Origin: Larix kaempferi
Lineage: Eukaryota; Streptophyta; Pinopsida; Pinales; Pinaceae
Length of the DNA stretch: 64,000 nucleotides
Direction of reading: 5' to 3'
NCBI GenBank assembly: GCA_027924585.1
Contig: BSBM01000068.1
Span: 9,186,001 to 9,250,000, forward strand
In this document: piece after piece, positions 33,719 through 44,673 of the stretch
Numbering within the stretch: the stretch's first letter is position 1
Layout: each line of letters begins with the position of its first letter
Position numbers and translations under genes: made by a program
Notes under the pieces: generated by a model
Told to the model about the DNA's origin: nothing
The model's database searches: none
The model's input: the letters and a program-made list of their open reading frames with translations, nothing else

Positions 33719-35386
33719 CAATAAGTTGTTGAAGGACCAACAGCTACTATGGGGTCATCCTAGGGTTGATTTATTCATTCCAATGATCCAGGCTCTCCCA
33801 GTGAGATGGGAGGTAAGTCTTGTTAAGTGGGAATTTGTGCTTCTTCACCCTGCGGGGGGTGAGAAGCAGGTGAATCTGGAGGAGTGTGAGGAAACAAGAG
33901 TCCTCCAACATTCCAAGTGGGGTTTTCCACTTCATGTGACTCAACCTTGGCTTGTGGGTCCATTCTTACCCTCAAAATGACCTCCTAGTTAAGGGGATAT
34001 TCGGGTGGCAAGTTTTGAATCCGACAGGACCTTCTCCAAGGAAAGTCAGCTAGATTGACTAAAACAAAAAGTTTCTCCTAAGGCAAGCTAAACAAAAGAA
34101 AATCAGACCAGACAAACCCTACACAAACTAAGGCCACAAGCATAATTATGTTATAAGAGTGGATTCAAAGGTCTGGAACCTCACAGGATTGTCAAGGCTT
34201 CGCAAATCACTATATACTGTAGGGTCCAATAGTAAAATGCAACAAGAAGGATTAGGACCATACCCTTGCCTGAATACCCAATTACCTGGGCGGTACGTGT
34301 GTATTAATCTCCTCGAGTGATGTTCTCGGTGTATTGCTCTACCAAGATGACCAAAAGGTTAACTCAGTTGGTTTTAGGAATCCTAGTGGTGTCTCCCGAT
34401 ATACGCAAGGTACGTGAGAGCTCAAATTTGTAGTAGTGTTGTCTAATGCACAACCATTCAGCAAGAGACCTTCCGATATACTACCGAGTACGTGAAACAC
34501 CTTTCGATATACAACAAGTACATGTGGTACTTGGTGGGTACGTGAAAGAGCTCAATATACCGATAAGTACGTGGAAGACTACAATAGCCCTGGGATACAG
34601 TGATGAAAAATAATGACAGCTTCCACACTTAATGACACTAGAACACATCTCTAACTTACACACAAGTTACTAAAAATTTTACCCTAGTTATACCGTTATT
34701 TTATTTTATTTTACCAAAGCAACACAATGCAATGCAATCCCAAATCTGCCAAAAAATGACTATGAAGTATTCTTTTCCTTTTCAAGCGAAACACAAAAGA
34801 CAGAACACTACTAAGCCAAATCAAAGCATTTTTCTTTTTCTTTTATCTTTTCAAAACAAAAATGATGCTAAGTGATGAAAAGAGAGAGTTTCTAAGTAGA
34901 GTATGCAAGCTTTTCACTTTCACTACAATGGCCTAAAAGCATAAAAACCAAAAGATGTATTTAACTTTCCAAGCATGGAACTACTTTTGCAAAACTTGAT
35001 ATCTATTCGCATTTTTCAAGAAGATGAGCAACTCATAATTCATGAAAAACACAAATAATGCAATTTTCTTTCAACTTTTCCAAAAGATCTACAAACGAGA
35101 CATTCCAATGCACATACAATTCTTCAAATGAGCTTGAAAAAATGATAGAAATAAAGTACTCTTGATTTTTCAATGGATGTATCAAAATAGCAATTCGATA
35201 ACAGCGATGCTTTTAACAATAAATATTGAAATGAAAAGATTACTTGCAGCACTTCAATAACTTAGAAAATCTCAAGAAAAGACAAGCACTCAATGGACTA
35301 AAAATACACACAAACACTCAAAATCAATTAGTAACAAGCAACACTAAAGCAAGCAGGGCTCAAAAAATAAATGCAAATGAGGTCTG
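33719..35386 (-). other. Leader and start of gag of E, between D and B
   Basis: Belongs to E (minus strand). Near 33720-33990 a partly open frame (PTWNVGGLLFPHTPPDSPAS) probably belongs to the start of Gag. The rest is untranslated leader, AT-rich beyond 34650. TACGTG-containing words recur at 34293-34573. Confidence 0.5.
34293..34573. repeat. Cluster of five GTACGTG motifs in the leader of E
   Basis: GTACGTG begins at 34293, 34410, 34488, 34538 and 34567, several preceded by CGATATAC. The ACGTG core is the binding core of plant bZIP factors, so a regulatory role is possible. It may equally be a decayed tandem repeat. Confidence 0.5.
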
Positions 35387-35990
35387 TGTTGAGATATTGT
35401 AACTTCAAAGAATATTATAATTGTACTTTATTATTCCGGAGATGTTTCATTCCTCTGTAAAGATCTTATTGTATATCCGGAGATGTTTATTCCTCCGTCA
35501 TAATGTGGTAACTTGGGTTATTAGACTTCCCTAGTGGAGGTCGGCCCTTTATGTGTTATGTGGGTCAAAGGGTTATTAGACCACCCTAGAAGGGTCGGCC
35601 CAGTCAGTTGTAGTGGGATATTTAACCCATTGGTTAAATACAAGCCTACGTGTACCTATGTAAAATACATGTCAGTGTAGTGTATAAATAGAGGAGGTGT
35701 GTTCCTCATTTGACACACTCACACACTTGAGGATAGCGCACTTGTGGAGGAGAGGTCTGCTATTGTGGAGGAGGAGATCATGTCTCAGGGTTTCATCTTT
35801 GTATATTGCTGGTCATCTATATTGAGGAAGCTTTGCTGGGTTTTCTACCCCATGATGGTTTCCCAGGATAAATCTTTGTCTCTTGTGTTTATGCTGTGCT
35901 TGTTGTTTCTTCAGTGATCCTGTATATGCTATTATTGTGAAATGGAATGTAATGCTGCTATTTTCTGTCTTAGCATATTGAATTTTAACA
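35387..35990 (+). repeat. 5' LTR of B
   Basis: TGTTGAGATATTG...TTTTAACA. TATAAATA at 35683-35690 is a good TATA box. 604 bp, the same length as the 3' LTR. Confidence 0.96.
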
Positions 35991-36002
35991 TGGTATCAGA
36001 GC
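35991..36002 (+). other. Primer-binding site of B
   Basis: TGGTATCAGAGC immediately after the LTR, complementary to the 3' end of initiator methionine tRNA. Confidence 0.94.
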
Positions 36003-37477
36003 TAACCTGAAGGAAGACAAGGTATGGCACTAAAGACACTTGCTTTACTTACGACAATTTGAAGGTTAGGGTTTTACATAGCAAAAACCAGTCATCGTAG
36101 CACTTTTTCTATAAATCCGTTTTGGCAAAGTTTTCGGATCTAAAATTGTTACAGGACGAAGCTAAAATCTCCAGGTACCTTGTGTCCAAAGGACAACCTC
36201 TAATTCATTGTACTTTGTGATTTATGATCTGTACAATATAGGGTTTCTGCCTCTTCCAGATCTGAGTCAAAATCAGGTGACCTCGGAAAAAAGGTCATAA
36301 CTTGGGCTAGGAAGCTCCAAATGAAATTTCGTGAAAAGTGACAGGTATTACACAGACTGTACTATCTCAGAAAACGTTTTCAGAGGCCGAAGTTGAACCA
36401 GTGACACGTGGAACGCCGTACAAGTTTGCTCTCCTGTATTATCCAATAAACAGGTCACGTTGCGACACTTGGCATAACTATCTCTCAGAGAATCCAATTG
36501 AGGTCAGACCTGTCAGGATGGAAATATAACAGGCCGAGATATCTCAGAAAACTTTTTCAGAGGCCGAAGGTCAAACAGTGACACGTGGCACGCCGTACAA
36601 GTTCGCTCTCCTGTATTTTCCCAAAACAGGTCATGTTGCGACATTTGGCATAACTCTCTCTCAGAACATCCAATTGAGGTCAGACTTGTCAGGATGGAAA
36701 TCTAACATGTCAGGCTATCTCAGAAAATTTTTTCAGACCCTGTGGATCAAAAAATTTGGAGTTACACCAGAAACAATCAGGTACATATTTCTGTCAAAAC
36801 AGAATTATTTTTTGGTACCTTCATTCATGGCTTCCGGAATTTAGGGCTTTGAAGAAAGTTGGAATTTTTGTAATCGGAGACCATGGCTGGATGCTACTCA
36901 TCAAAATAGAAATTTAGAGACCAAGATCAGAATTTTTGGTTGGGCAGAAGGCCGGGCTTGATTAGACCCTAGTTCGGGACTTTGATCAGAAAAGTGGAAA
37001 ATTAGGGCTTCTGTAAAAATGGGAATTTTTGAAACCTGTGACCACGGCTGGAAGCTCCTCAGAAAAATAGAAGTTTAGAGCTTTGGATCAAACCTTTTGA
37101 TGGGGCAAAAGAGTGGGCTTCATCAAACCCCAGTTCAGGGTCACGTCCAGTGAATCCGAAAGTTTCAAAGGCAAAATTGAGGAGTAAAACTTTGCAGTTT
37201 TCAAATTCTGAATATACCAGTTTGATCAGCTCATCAAGGCGCATATTTCTATCCTTTCGGAAGTTTGAAATTCAAAGTTTGAATTTTTTGGGTTTCTCTG
37301 ACAAACCCATATCCAGCTCCAGGTCCAGTTCTTGCAAATCAAGTGGATTAGGTTAATCCTAGAAGAAGATGGATTGGTCACCTGCATAAGTGAAGAAGTT
37401 CCTATCTCAGAGGGAGATGAGGATAAGGCCTTACATAAGAAGAATACAAGCGATCTCGACAGGTATGACTCATCGAG
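36003..37477 (+). repeat. Leader of B with about 178-bp internal duplication
   Basis: No coding frame with a domain. A unit beginning ATCTCAGAAAAC-TTTTCAGA, continuing GTGACACGTGG-ACGCCGTACAAG and ending CAGGATGGAAAT starts at about 36364 and 36541. A third partial start lies at about 36718. A similar paired block (GGGCTT...GAATTTTTG...GACCA-GGCTGGA) occurs at 36842-37060. Confidence 0.75.
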
Positions 37478-38710
37478 GTATGTTTCGATATTTGTCCATG
37501 ATTAAGTTTATGGTATGTTTGTCTTCAGGTTATTACAGTTAGTACAATTTTGATTTTAGATTTGTCGTATAACCTTAACAAAATTATGAATGCATGATAG
37601 AAGATATTCATTGGTTAGGGTGTTGACACTTATGATTGTACTAATGCATTATGATGTTGTGTGAGGTTGATGTTGTCTGCTAACAAGATACAGGTACATC
37701 ACAAAAGACAAATCAGGTTCCATGACCATGAAAACATGAAGACAAAGACTCATCCATAATCTTTGTTCTACTTACGAGGTATGTATGACTTTGTTATATT
37801 ATGCTTAACCTATGAGACATGCAGGTTCTAGCTCAGGATCTCTAAATCATTGAAGAGATTGTTTAGGTGTGTTGTACATAACCAAGTAGGTATACTAATC
37901 CAGGTATGTTTCCCATGAATCTTACCTTGTGTTAGGATCCCTTATATAAGTATACTTGGAATGATTGGTTATGCTTATTCATAAAGTTAGTAATCAAGGG
38001 GTTATGCATATTATATCTTTTATCTTGATTGATGATATGCATGAGTAAAATAAGACTTCCCTGAAATCTTGAATACTAATGTTTATTAACTATAATCATG
38101 ACTGTACATTTTCAAGATTATTTAGTACTATAATGTTTTGATAGCATTTAGAATATACTAATGAGTGTATGTTTGTGCATGAGATCATGAGGATGACTCT
38201 TGAGCATGCACAGTGGTACAGAATGAATAGAAGTTCAAAAGACATACAGAAGATCAAGCGGGAGGAAACCACACAAACATAAAAGATAAGTATTTGAGTT
38301 GTTATTTGAAATAGTAATGATATTGCCTATAATAGGTTGTATGCATATTTGTATTCCTAGAATATATAATGCTGAGTATAAACATTCATAGAGCATTGAA
38401 CAGTATACTACTAATGTGCATATGATTGGTAAGTTGGACAAACATTCCATTGTTGCTTGTCTAGAATGAAACCTCTTTGCTGACATGCCGAGAGCTGTGC
38501 ACACTCTCGATAGTATGTTCTGGTAGAGATGGAAGGCATCTAGATAGCCACTGTATGCATACAAGATATGGGAAAGTGTTGTGCCAAAGTATTGGTCAAA
38601 TTAGTTGCATAACTATGTAAATGATATCTGTATGCATAATAGGTTATTATGTCAATATGATTTGATGATTATGAAGTATTACTAATCCTGTACTTAATTT
38701 TGATTTGTAG
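37478..38710 (+). other. Intron-like non-coding segment of B, shared with C
   Basis: Begins at an AG|GTATGT site (37478; similar sites at 37779 and 37904) and ends at TTTTGATTTGTAG|G (38709-38710). Part of it (about 38380-38560) matches the inverted C element at 52050-52240, including TGAAACCTCTTTGCTGACAT at 38467-38486 and, on the other strand, 52104-52123. It occupies the place of protease, integrase and the first part of RT. Confidence 0.62.
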
Positions 38711-39099
38711 GAAAAATCATGATGAATGATGAACAAGCGATGGATATTCAACAAAAGGATTTACAAATCAAACACAGTATAGAAAGCTTATGGTTAAGAG
38801 ATTCTCTTAAAAAGAGGAAGAGAATCATGATGAGATGTTTTGACCATTCTCTTAATAATGTAATCAGGGTTCCCAGGATCAGTAGTCAATTGATGAGCTT
38901 AATGATCATCATGGGTGATGTGGATCTCAACCCTTGATACAAGGTTGAATATGGCCTCTATACACATATGACATGGATGCAAGAAGAAACTCACCATAGA
39001 GTTCGAATGAATTTGAGGCTCATATTAGTAGACCCATCTGACGAGAGATGGCACAGATAGATATGCAGAAGATCACTCAATGCAGAGTGTGAATAATGG

Positions 39100-40149
39100 A
39101 CAATTGACAGCTTCATGACAAAGCTTGGGCTTTACCAGAAGTAAAGCTGATCCTAACCTTTACCTAAAGGTTGTGGATGATAAGCCTATCATACCATTAT
39201 TATGTGACGATGATATCTTTCTGACAAGGAATGAGAAACAGATCATGAAAATGGCTGCAGAAATAAAAATGAAAGATCTTAGATTAATGCACTACTTCTT
39301 AGGTCTAGAAGTATGGCATGATCCAAAAGGAATCTTTTAAATCGAGGTAAGTATGCTGTGAAGTTTCTAAAAAGATTTGATATGTTGGAGTGTAAATCCA
39401 TGGCCACTCCCATGGACTCCAACTTGAAGTTATTTAATAACTCATCAGATTTAGTGGACCTAACCCTATATAGACAAATCATTGGGCCAATGATTTATTT
39501 AACAAATACTAGGCCAGATATATGCTTTGTTGTAAATACCGTAAGTCAGTATCTAGTAGAACCTAGAAAGGTTCACTTAATAGCTACAAAGCATGTAGTG
39601 AGGTACCTAAAAGGTACTTTAGATTTTGGTCTATATAATCTTGGAGGTCATGAACTCCATTTACATGGTTACTCAAATTCTGATTGGGCAGGAAGTGTCT
39701 CAGACAGAAAGAGTACTTTAGGTGGATGTTATAGTCTTGAATCTACCATGATCTCATGGTTTAGCAAGAAACAATCTAGTGTGGCTCTCAGTACTACTGA
39801 AACAGAATATATAGCTGTCTGCTCTGCCAGCTGTGAAGCAGTGTGGCTTCAGAAGCTATTATTTGGAGTGTTTGACTTAGAAATGGATTCCACTATGATT
39901 ATGTGTGACAATCAAAGCTGCATCAAGATGATAGGAAATCTTGTATTCCATGATAAGTCAAAACACATTGAGATCCGATACTTCTATATACGAGATATGG
40001 TGCAGAGAGGAGCTATCAAGCTCGAGTATATAAGCACTGAGGATCAAATTGATGATATCCTGACCAAACCTCTGTCTCGAGTAAAGTTCAAACACTTCCG
40101 AGACAAGCTTGGTGTAGTTCAGAAGAACCCTCCTCGAAAGGGGGAGTAG
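39100..40149 (+). pseudogene. RT C-terminus and RNase H of B
   Basis: Starts inside RT (LGFTRSKADPNLYLKV after a one-base insertion near 39125). The catalytic block is damaged: LLCDDDIFLT where relatives have LYVDDLFLT. LRLMHYFLGLEVWHDPKGIF follows, then a stop and frame change near 39340. The frame from 39358 is open for 263 codons: RFDMLECKSMATPM, QIIGPMIYLTNTRPDICF, RNase H residues in GYSNSDWAGS, STTETEYIA and MCDNQSCIKM, and the usual end DDILTKPLSRVKFKHFRDKL. RNase H looks intact, but no RT can be made. Confidence 0.9.
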
Positions 40150-40249
40150 CACAGTATGAGACAGACAAGCCTATCTCATCAATGATGAGGTTACTTATTT
40201 TTCTTTGCACTTACTCACCTAGAATTATTTAGATTTAGGACTCTTATAT

Positions 40250-42030
40250 TCTTTATTTTGATGGTTAGATGTATACATGCTCTTGATGATAGATGTATAC
40301 ATGCTAGATACTTTTGATGTTAGATGCTTTTGATGATTAGATGTATACATGCTCTTGATGATAGATGTATACATGCTAGATACTTTTGATGATAGATGCT
40401 TTTGATGATTAGATGTATACATGCTCTTGATGATAGATGTATACATGCCTTTGATGTTACATGTTTTGATGTTGATGATACATGTTATGGTTATACATGT
40501 TTTGATGATGATGATACATGTTGTGGTTATACATGTTTTAATAATGATGATACATGTTGTAGTTATACATGTCTTGATGATGATGATACATGTTGTGGTT
40601 ATACATGTTTTGATGATGATGATACATGTTGTAGTTATACATGTCTTGATGATGATGATACATGTTGTGGTTATACATGTTTTGATGATGATGATACATG
40701 TTGTGGTTATACATGTTTTAATAATGATGATACATGTTGTAGTTATACATGTCTTGATGATGATGATACATGTTGTGGTTATACATGTTTTGATGATGAT
40801 GATACATGTTGTAGTTATACATGTCTTGATGATGATGATACATGTTGTGGTTATACATGTTTTAATGATGATGATACATGTTGTGGTTATACATGTTTTG
40901 ATGATGGTGATACATGTTGTGGTTATACATGTTTTGATGATGATGATACATGTTGTGATTATACATGCTTTTGATGTTGATGATACATGTTGTGGTGATA
41001 CATGTTATGATGATAAGGATACATGTTCTTGATAAACATAATGAAGGGATTGGATCATTCCTGGACTTCAGTCCGAAAGAAGAGTCGTAGACGTATGTCT
41101 TCGATAATGAAGGGATTGGATCATTCCTGGACTTCAGTCCGAAAGAAGAGCCGTAGACGTATGTCTTCGATAATGAAGGGATTGGATCATTCCTGGACTT
41201 CGGTCCGAAAGAAGAGCCGTAGACGTATGTCTTAGATAAATGAAGGGATTGGATCATTCCTGGACTTCAGTCCGAAAGAAGAGCCGTAGACGTATGTCTT
41301 CGATAATGAAGGGATTGGATCATTCCTGGACTTCAGTCCGAAAGAAGAGCCGTAGACGTATGTCTTCGATAATGAAGGGATTGGATCATTCCTGGACTTC
41401 AGTCCGAAAGAAGAGTCGTAGACGTATGTCTTCGAGAATGAAGTCCTTGGTGGATGGTGGAGGATTAAGTCATCCTTGGACGCTGTCCTAAATGTACGGT
41501 AAGGATTGGATCATCCTTGGACTTTGGTCCTGTAAACTGAGCCGTAGACGTGAGGTCTCCGAGAACATGATAGGACTGGATCGTCCCTGGACTCGGTTCA
41601 AAATGTACATGACTGGTTCACATCATCCTTTGATGATGTTGATGATCGTGTGGTGACGATGCTGATGATCGTGTGATAACAATGTTGATGATCGTGTGAT
41701 GAAGATGCTGATGATCATGTGATAACAATGTTGATGATCGTGTGATGACGATGCTGATGATCGTGTGATAACAATGCTGATGATCGTATGATGACGATGC
41801 TGATGATCGTATGATGACGATGCTGATGATTGTGTGATGATGATGCTGATGATCGTGTGATGACGATGTTGATCGTGATGCTGATGATCGTATGATGACG
41901 ATGTTGATGATCATATGATGACGATGCTGATGATCGTGTGATGACGATGCTGATGATCGTGTGATGATGATGCTGATGATTGTGTTGATCGTGTGTTGAC
42001 GATGCTGATGATTGAGTACTATCAACTCTG
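40250..42030 (+). repeat. Four consecutive tandem arrays before the 3' LTR of B
   Basis: (1) About 72-bp unit, three copies, 40255-40450 (TTAGATGTATACATGCTCTT). (2) 36-bp unit, about 14 copies, 40460-40985 (GATGATGATACATGTTGT and ATACATGT). (3) 66-bp unit, six close copies from 41041 to 41437 plus diverged ones to about 41600 (ATGAAGGGATTGGATCATTC...GTCGTAGACGTATGTCTTCG), with starts at 41041, 41107, 41173, 41240, 41306 and 41372. (4) 23-bp unit, many copies, 41640-42010 (TGATGATCGTGTGATGACGA). ORFs across these arrays are repeat-made. Confidence 0.93.
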
Positions 42031-42189
42031 ATGATGTTGATGTTCCAGTATTGAAGATATTCCAGTAACTAGTTGAGTTACTGATGATGTTGAGAAAGCT
42101 TCCAATGATTTATAGATGTATCATGTATGATGTTGATGACTCCTTGCTCGTGCAGATGCTGTTATAATATCCTTCTCGTTAAGGGGGAG

Positions 42190-42793
42190 TGTTGAGATAT
42201 TGTAACTTCAAAGAATATTATAATTGTACTTTATTATTCCGGAGATGTTTCATTCCTCTGTAAAGATCTTATTGTATATCCGGAGATGTTTATTCCTCCG
42301 TCAAAATGTGGTAACTTGGGTTATTAGACTTCCCTAGTGGAGGTCGGCCCTTTATGTGTTATGTGGGTCAAAGGGTTATTAGACCACCCTAGAAGGGTCG
42401 GCCCAGTCAGTTGTAGTGGGGTATTTAACCCATTGGTTAAATACGAGCCTACGTGTACCTATGTAAAATACATGTCAGTGTAGTGTATAAATAGAGGAGG
42501 TGTGTTCCTCATTTGACACACTCACACACTTGAGGATAGCGCACTTGTGGAGGAGAGGTCTGCTATTGTGGAGGAGGAGATCATGTCTCAGGGTTTCATC
42601 TTTGTATATTGCTGGTCATCTATATTGAGGAAGCTTTGCTGGGTTTTCTACCCCATGAGGGTTTCCCAGGATAAATCTCTGTCTCTTGTGTTTATGCTGT
42701 GCTTGTTGTTTCTTCAGTGATCCTGTATATGCTATTATTGTGAAATGGAATGTAATGCTGCTATTTTCTGTCTTAGCATATTGAATTTTAACA
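42190..42793 (+). repeat. 3' LTR of B
   Basis: 604 bp, TGTTGAG...TTTTAACA, preceded by AAGGGGGAG. TATAAATA at 42486-42493. Confidence 0.96.
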
Positions 42794-43476
42794 GTCTGGA
42801 AACTGATCCAATACAATGACCAGATCCGGGAAGGAGAGGAGGGAATGCAAGGGTGAGTGGATGCATGTGGGGGAGACAAGAGTGTCCACCACTACCAAAT
42901 ATTAGACTTGTCCAAGATGGAACCCAAAACAACTCCAAATAAAACCAAACAGCTCAACACACAAAATAGAATGGGATCTCAGACTGTATCTTACAGTACA
43001 GAGAAAGTTTGCACACAAACCAAAACTCAAATCATAAATGGAGAAGGAATGCCTGTATGGAAAAATGGCATATCAGCGCACTCTATGCTTGTACACAGTG
43101 CGACGTCGTAGTTCACCAATGTGGGAAGTGCAACAATGTCGCAAAAGATCAATTAAAGGGTTGCGACGATAATCCCATAGACAAAGAACAGAGATAAAAT
43201 ATGACAGTGTCGCTCTGATTCCATTGACCAGGCGCGACAAGCGAGATCTAGTTAAAAAATGAACCAATTCTCCAAACAATGAGCACTAAAAGGGTTTGAA
43301 AATGAGAAGCACAAACTCAAAGGAAGGTAATCAAACTCTTCAAAGTGAAGATCTGATGTGAAACCAGTTTAAGAGGCAAATGACAAATAAAATGGCTTGT
43401 AACAAGAAAGCAATTGAAAATGACATTCAAATTGACAATTACAAAACAATGTCTTCCCCAGTATGGTCGCCAGATT
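42794..43476 (-). other. Proximal leader of E with primer-binding site
   Basis: Between the 5' LTR of E (right) and the B insertion. The minus strand reads AATC then TGGCGACCATACTGGGG (43472-43456). This starts with the TGG that pairs with a tRNA CCA end and resembles the TGGCGAC-type sites of Ogre/Tat elements. No coding frame seen in the rest. Confidence 0.72.
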
Positions 43477-44372
43477 TGTTTGACGGAAAATCCACTTGAG
43501 CGGACGCGGGACGGATCTCCCTAGCTCAATGTTAGTCTAGAACAAATAGTATAGACTATAAACCACTTTCCTAGATCTAGTTAAGGATCAAGTTATTAGA
43601 TGTCTTACCTTAACTCTGTAGTTCTTTTCCTGGATGTTCTTCCACGTCTCGCAGTCGTCAGATCTAAGCTGCAAGACCTGCCAAGATACATAAAACAAGA
43701 CAAACAAGTAAAAACATCTAAACGATAACAGACCTAAGCAAAGAGTTAAGCAGGTAAACTACACAATATCATCAACACAACAATATTGGTGGAAAGCGTT
43801 TATATTACTTTAAAAAGTAGGGAAAGTACATAAAAGATAAAGACTACAACCAGAGCTTAACGAAGTAGCCCTTCTCCATCCAAACCAATGCCATATCCTC
43901 TCGAGTAAGTGTGAGTCTCTCAATGGATGAGTAAATATCTCTCCAAGATGATTTCACCAGCATGTGGACACTATAGACTTCCTCCCTTTGGAATGGGAAG
44001 GAGCTTCATTTATATAGGACTAAGTGGATAGGGTATGGATAAGGTAGGTTGAGATATGGTAGGAGAGAGATAGGGGATCCTTCCAAGAGGTTAGGAACCG
44101 AGCGCCAGCTCTCCCAAGAGGTCAGGGATAGGGATCCATGTCAGCTAGCTTCGAGAATGGGCTCGAAGGAGGTATTTTTGTCTATTAACTAACATTGTCG
44201 CACCCTGCAAGAGAGCAAGCTGCAACGTTACAAGTTGCATGAGTGCATCCTGCGACGACCTCGCAAAATCGAGTGTAAATGGGTTATATCTCTTCCAGGT
44301 TAATGAATTAGCCAAGGAAACTTTAGGGATGTATACACTGAATCTCATGATGGTAGGATTTTAGGTGTAACA
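43477..44372 (-). repeat. 5' LTR of E
   Basis: 896 bp, aligned to 17666-18561 over the whole length. Minus-strand TATA (CCTATATAAATG) near 44015. Followed on the minus strand by the primer-binding site, which sets the orientation of E. Confidence 0.93.
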
Positions 44373-44672
44373 GAGGATGAAGCCAGAGACAAGTCACAGC
44401 CCATGCGGGAGGAAGCCCATGAACTAACATAGAAGATTAAAGAAACATTGAGAGAACTCCATTATGCACAGGATTCAGTGCAAGAGAAAACTAAGGATGA
44501 ATTAAAACTGGATGTGATGGAAACCATCAAATTAATTGAACAGGATTCCAAGGATACGGTTGCTAAGATGAGCACAACGTATCAAGAGTTCACTGCTAAA
44601 ATAGTTCCATAGGAGGAAGAGCAGCTCATGGAACCAAAAGTGGAAAGTGGTTTGGGGACGACCCACATGTAA
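44373..44672 (+). pseudogene. Extra ORF of F (last part)
   Basis: Begins directly after E. The frame is charged and heptad-like: EDEARDKSQPMREEAHEL, a stop, KIKETLRELHYAQDSVQEK, KLIEQDSKDTVAKM, a stop, EEEQLMEPKVESG, ending TAA at 44670-44672, two bases before the LTR. Composition matches the coiled coil that stops at 17665 (QVLREQEA), so the two are one gene split by E. The purine-rich GGTTTGGGGACG inside the last codons probably serves as the purine tract of F. Confidence 0.7.
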
Positions 44673-44673
44673 G

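Larger units (their letters stand above)
35387..42793 (+). mobile_element. Ty1/copia-derived non-autonomous retrotransposon B, nested in E
   Basis: Two 604-bp LTRs differ at about five positions. The target duplication GTCTG is perfect (35382-35386 and 42794-42798). Primer-binding site at 35991 and purine tract AAGGGGGAG at 42181. Inside there is no gag, protease or integrase. Only the C-terminal part of RT and a long RNase H frame remain, plus an intron-like segment and about 2 kb of tandem repeats. It must have been mobilised by proteins from another copy. Confidence 0.95.
17666..44372 (-). mobile_element. Tat/Ogre-like Ty3/gypsy retrotransposon E, with B and D nested inside
   Basis: Two 896-bp LTRs in the same orientation bound 26.7 kb. 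Both have TGTT...AACA ends, and GAGGC (17661-17665) and GAGGA (44373-44377) form a near-perfect 5-bp target duplication. On the minus strand the order is 5' LTR (right), primer-binding site, long leader, Pro/Gly-rich gag, protease, truncated RT, integrase, a second RNase H, 3' region with an opposite-strand gene, purine tract, 3' LTR (left). Removing B and D leaves about 14 kb. Dozens of differences between the LTRs make it older than B and C. Confidence 0.9.

Noticed and set aside
40396-41032. Overlapping long frames of Cys/Asp-rich and Met/Val/Ile-rich repeats
   Set aside because: Produced by the 36-bp DNA repeat, whose length is a multiple of three, so frames stay open automatically. No start context, domain or conservation evidence.
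41023-41491. Basic 22-residue repeat protein
   Set aside because: Comes from the 66-bp tandem unit; a one-base insertion near 41239 breaks it. Kept as a repeat observation, not as a gene.
41618-42025. His/Ile/Ser-rich frame on the minus strand
   Set aside because: A reading of the 23-bp repeat array.
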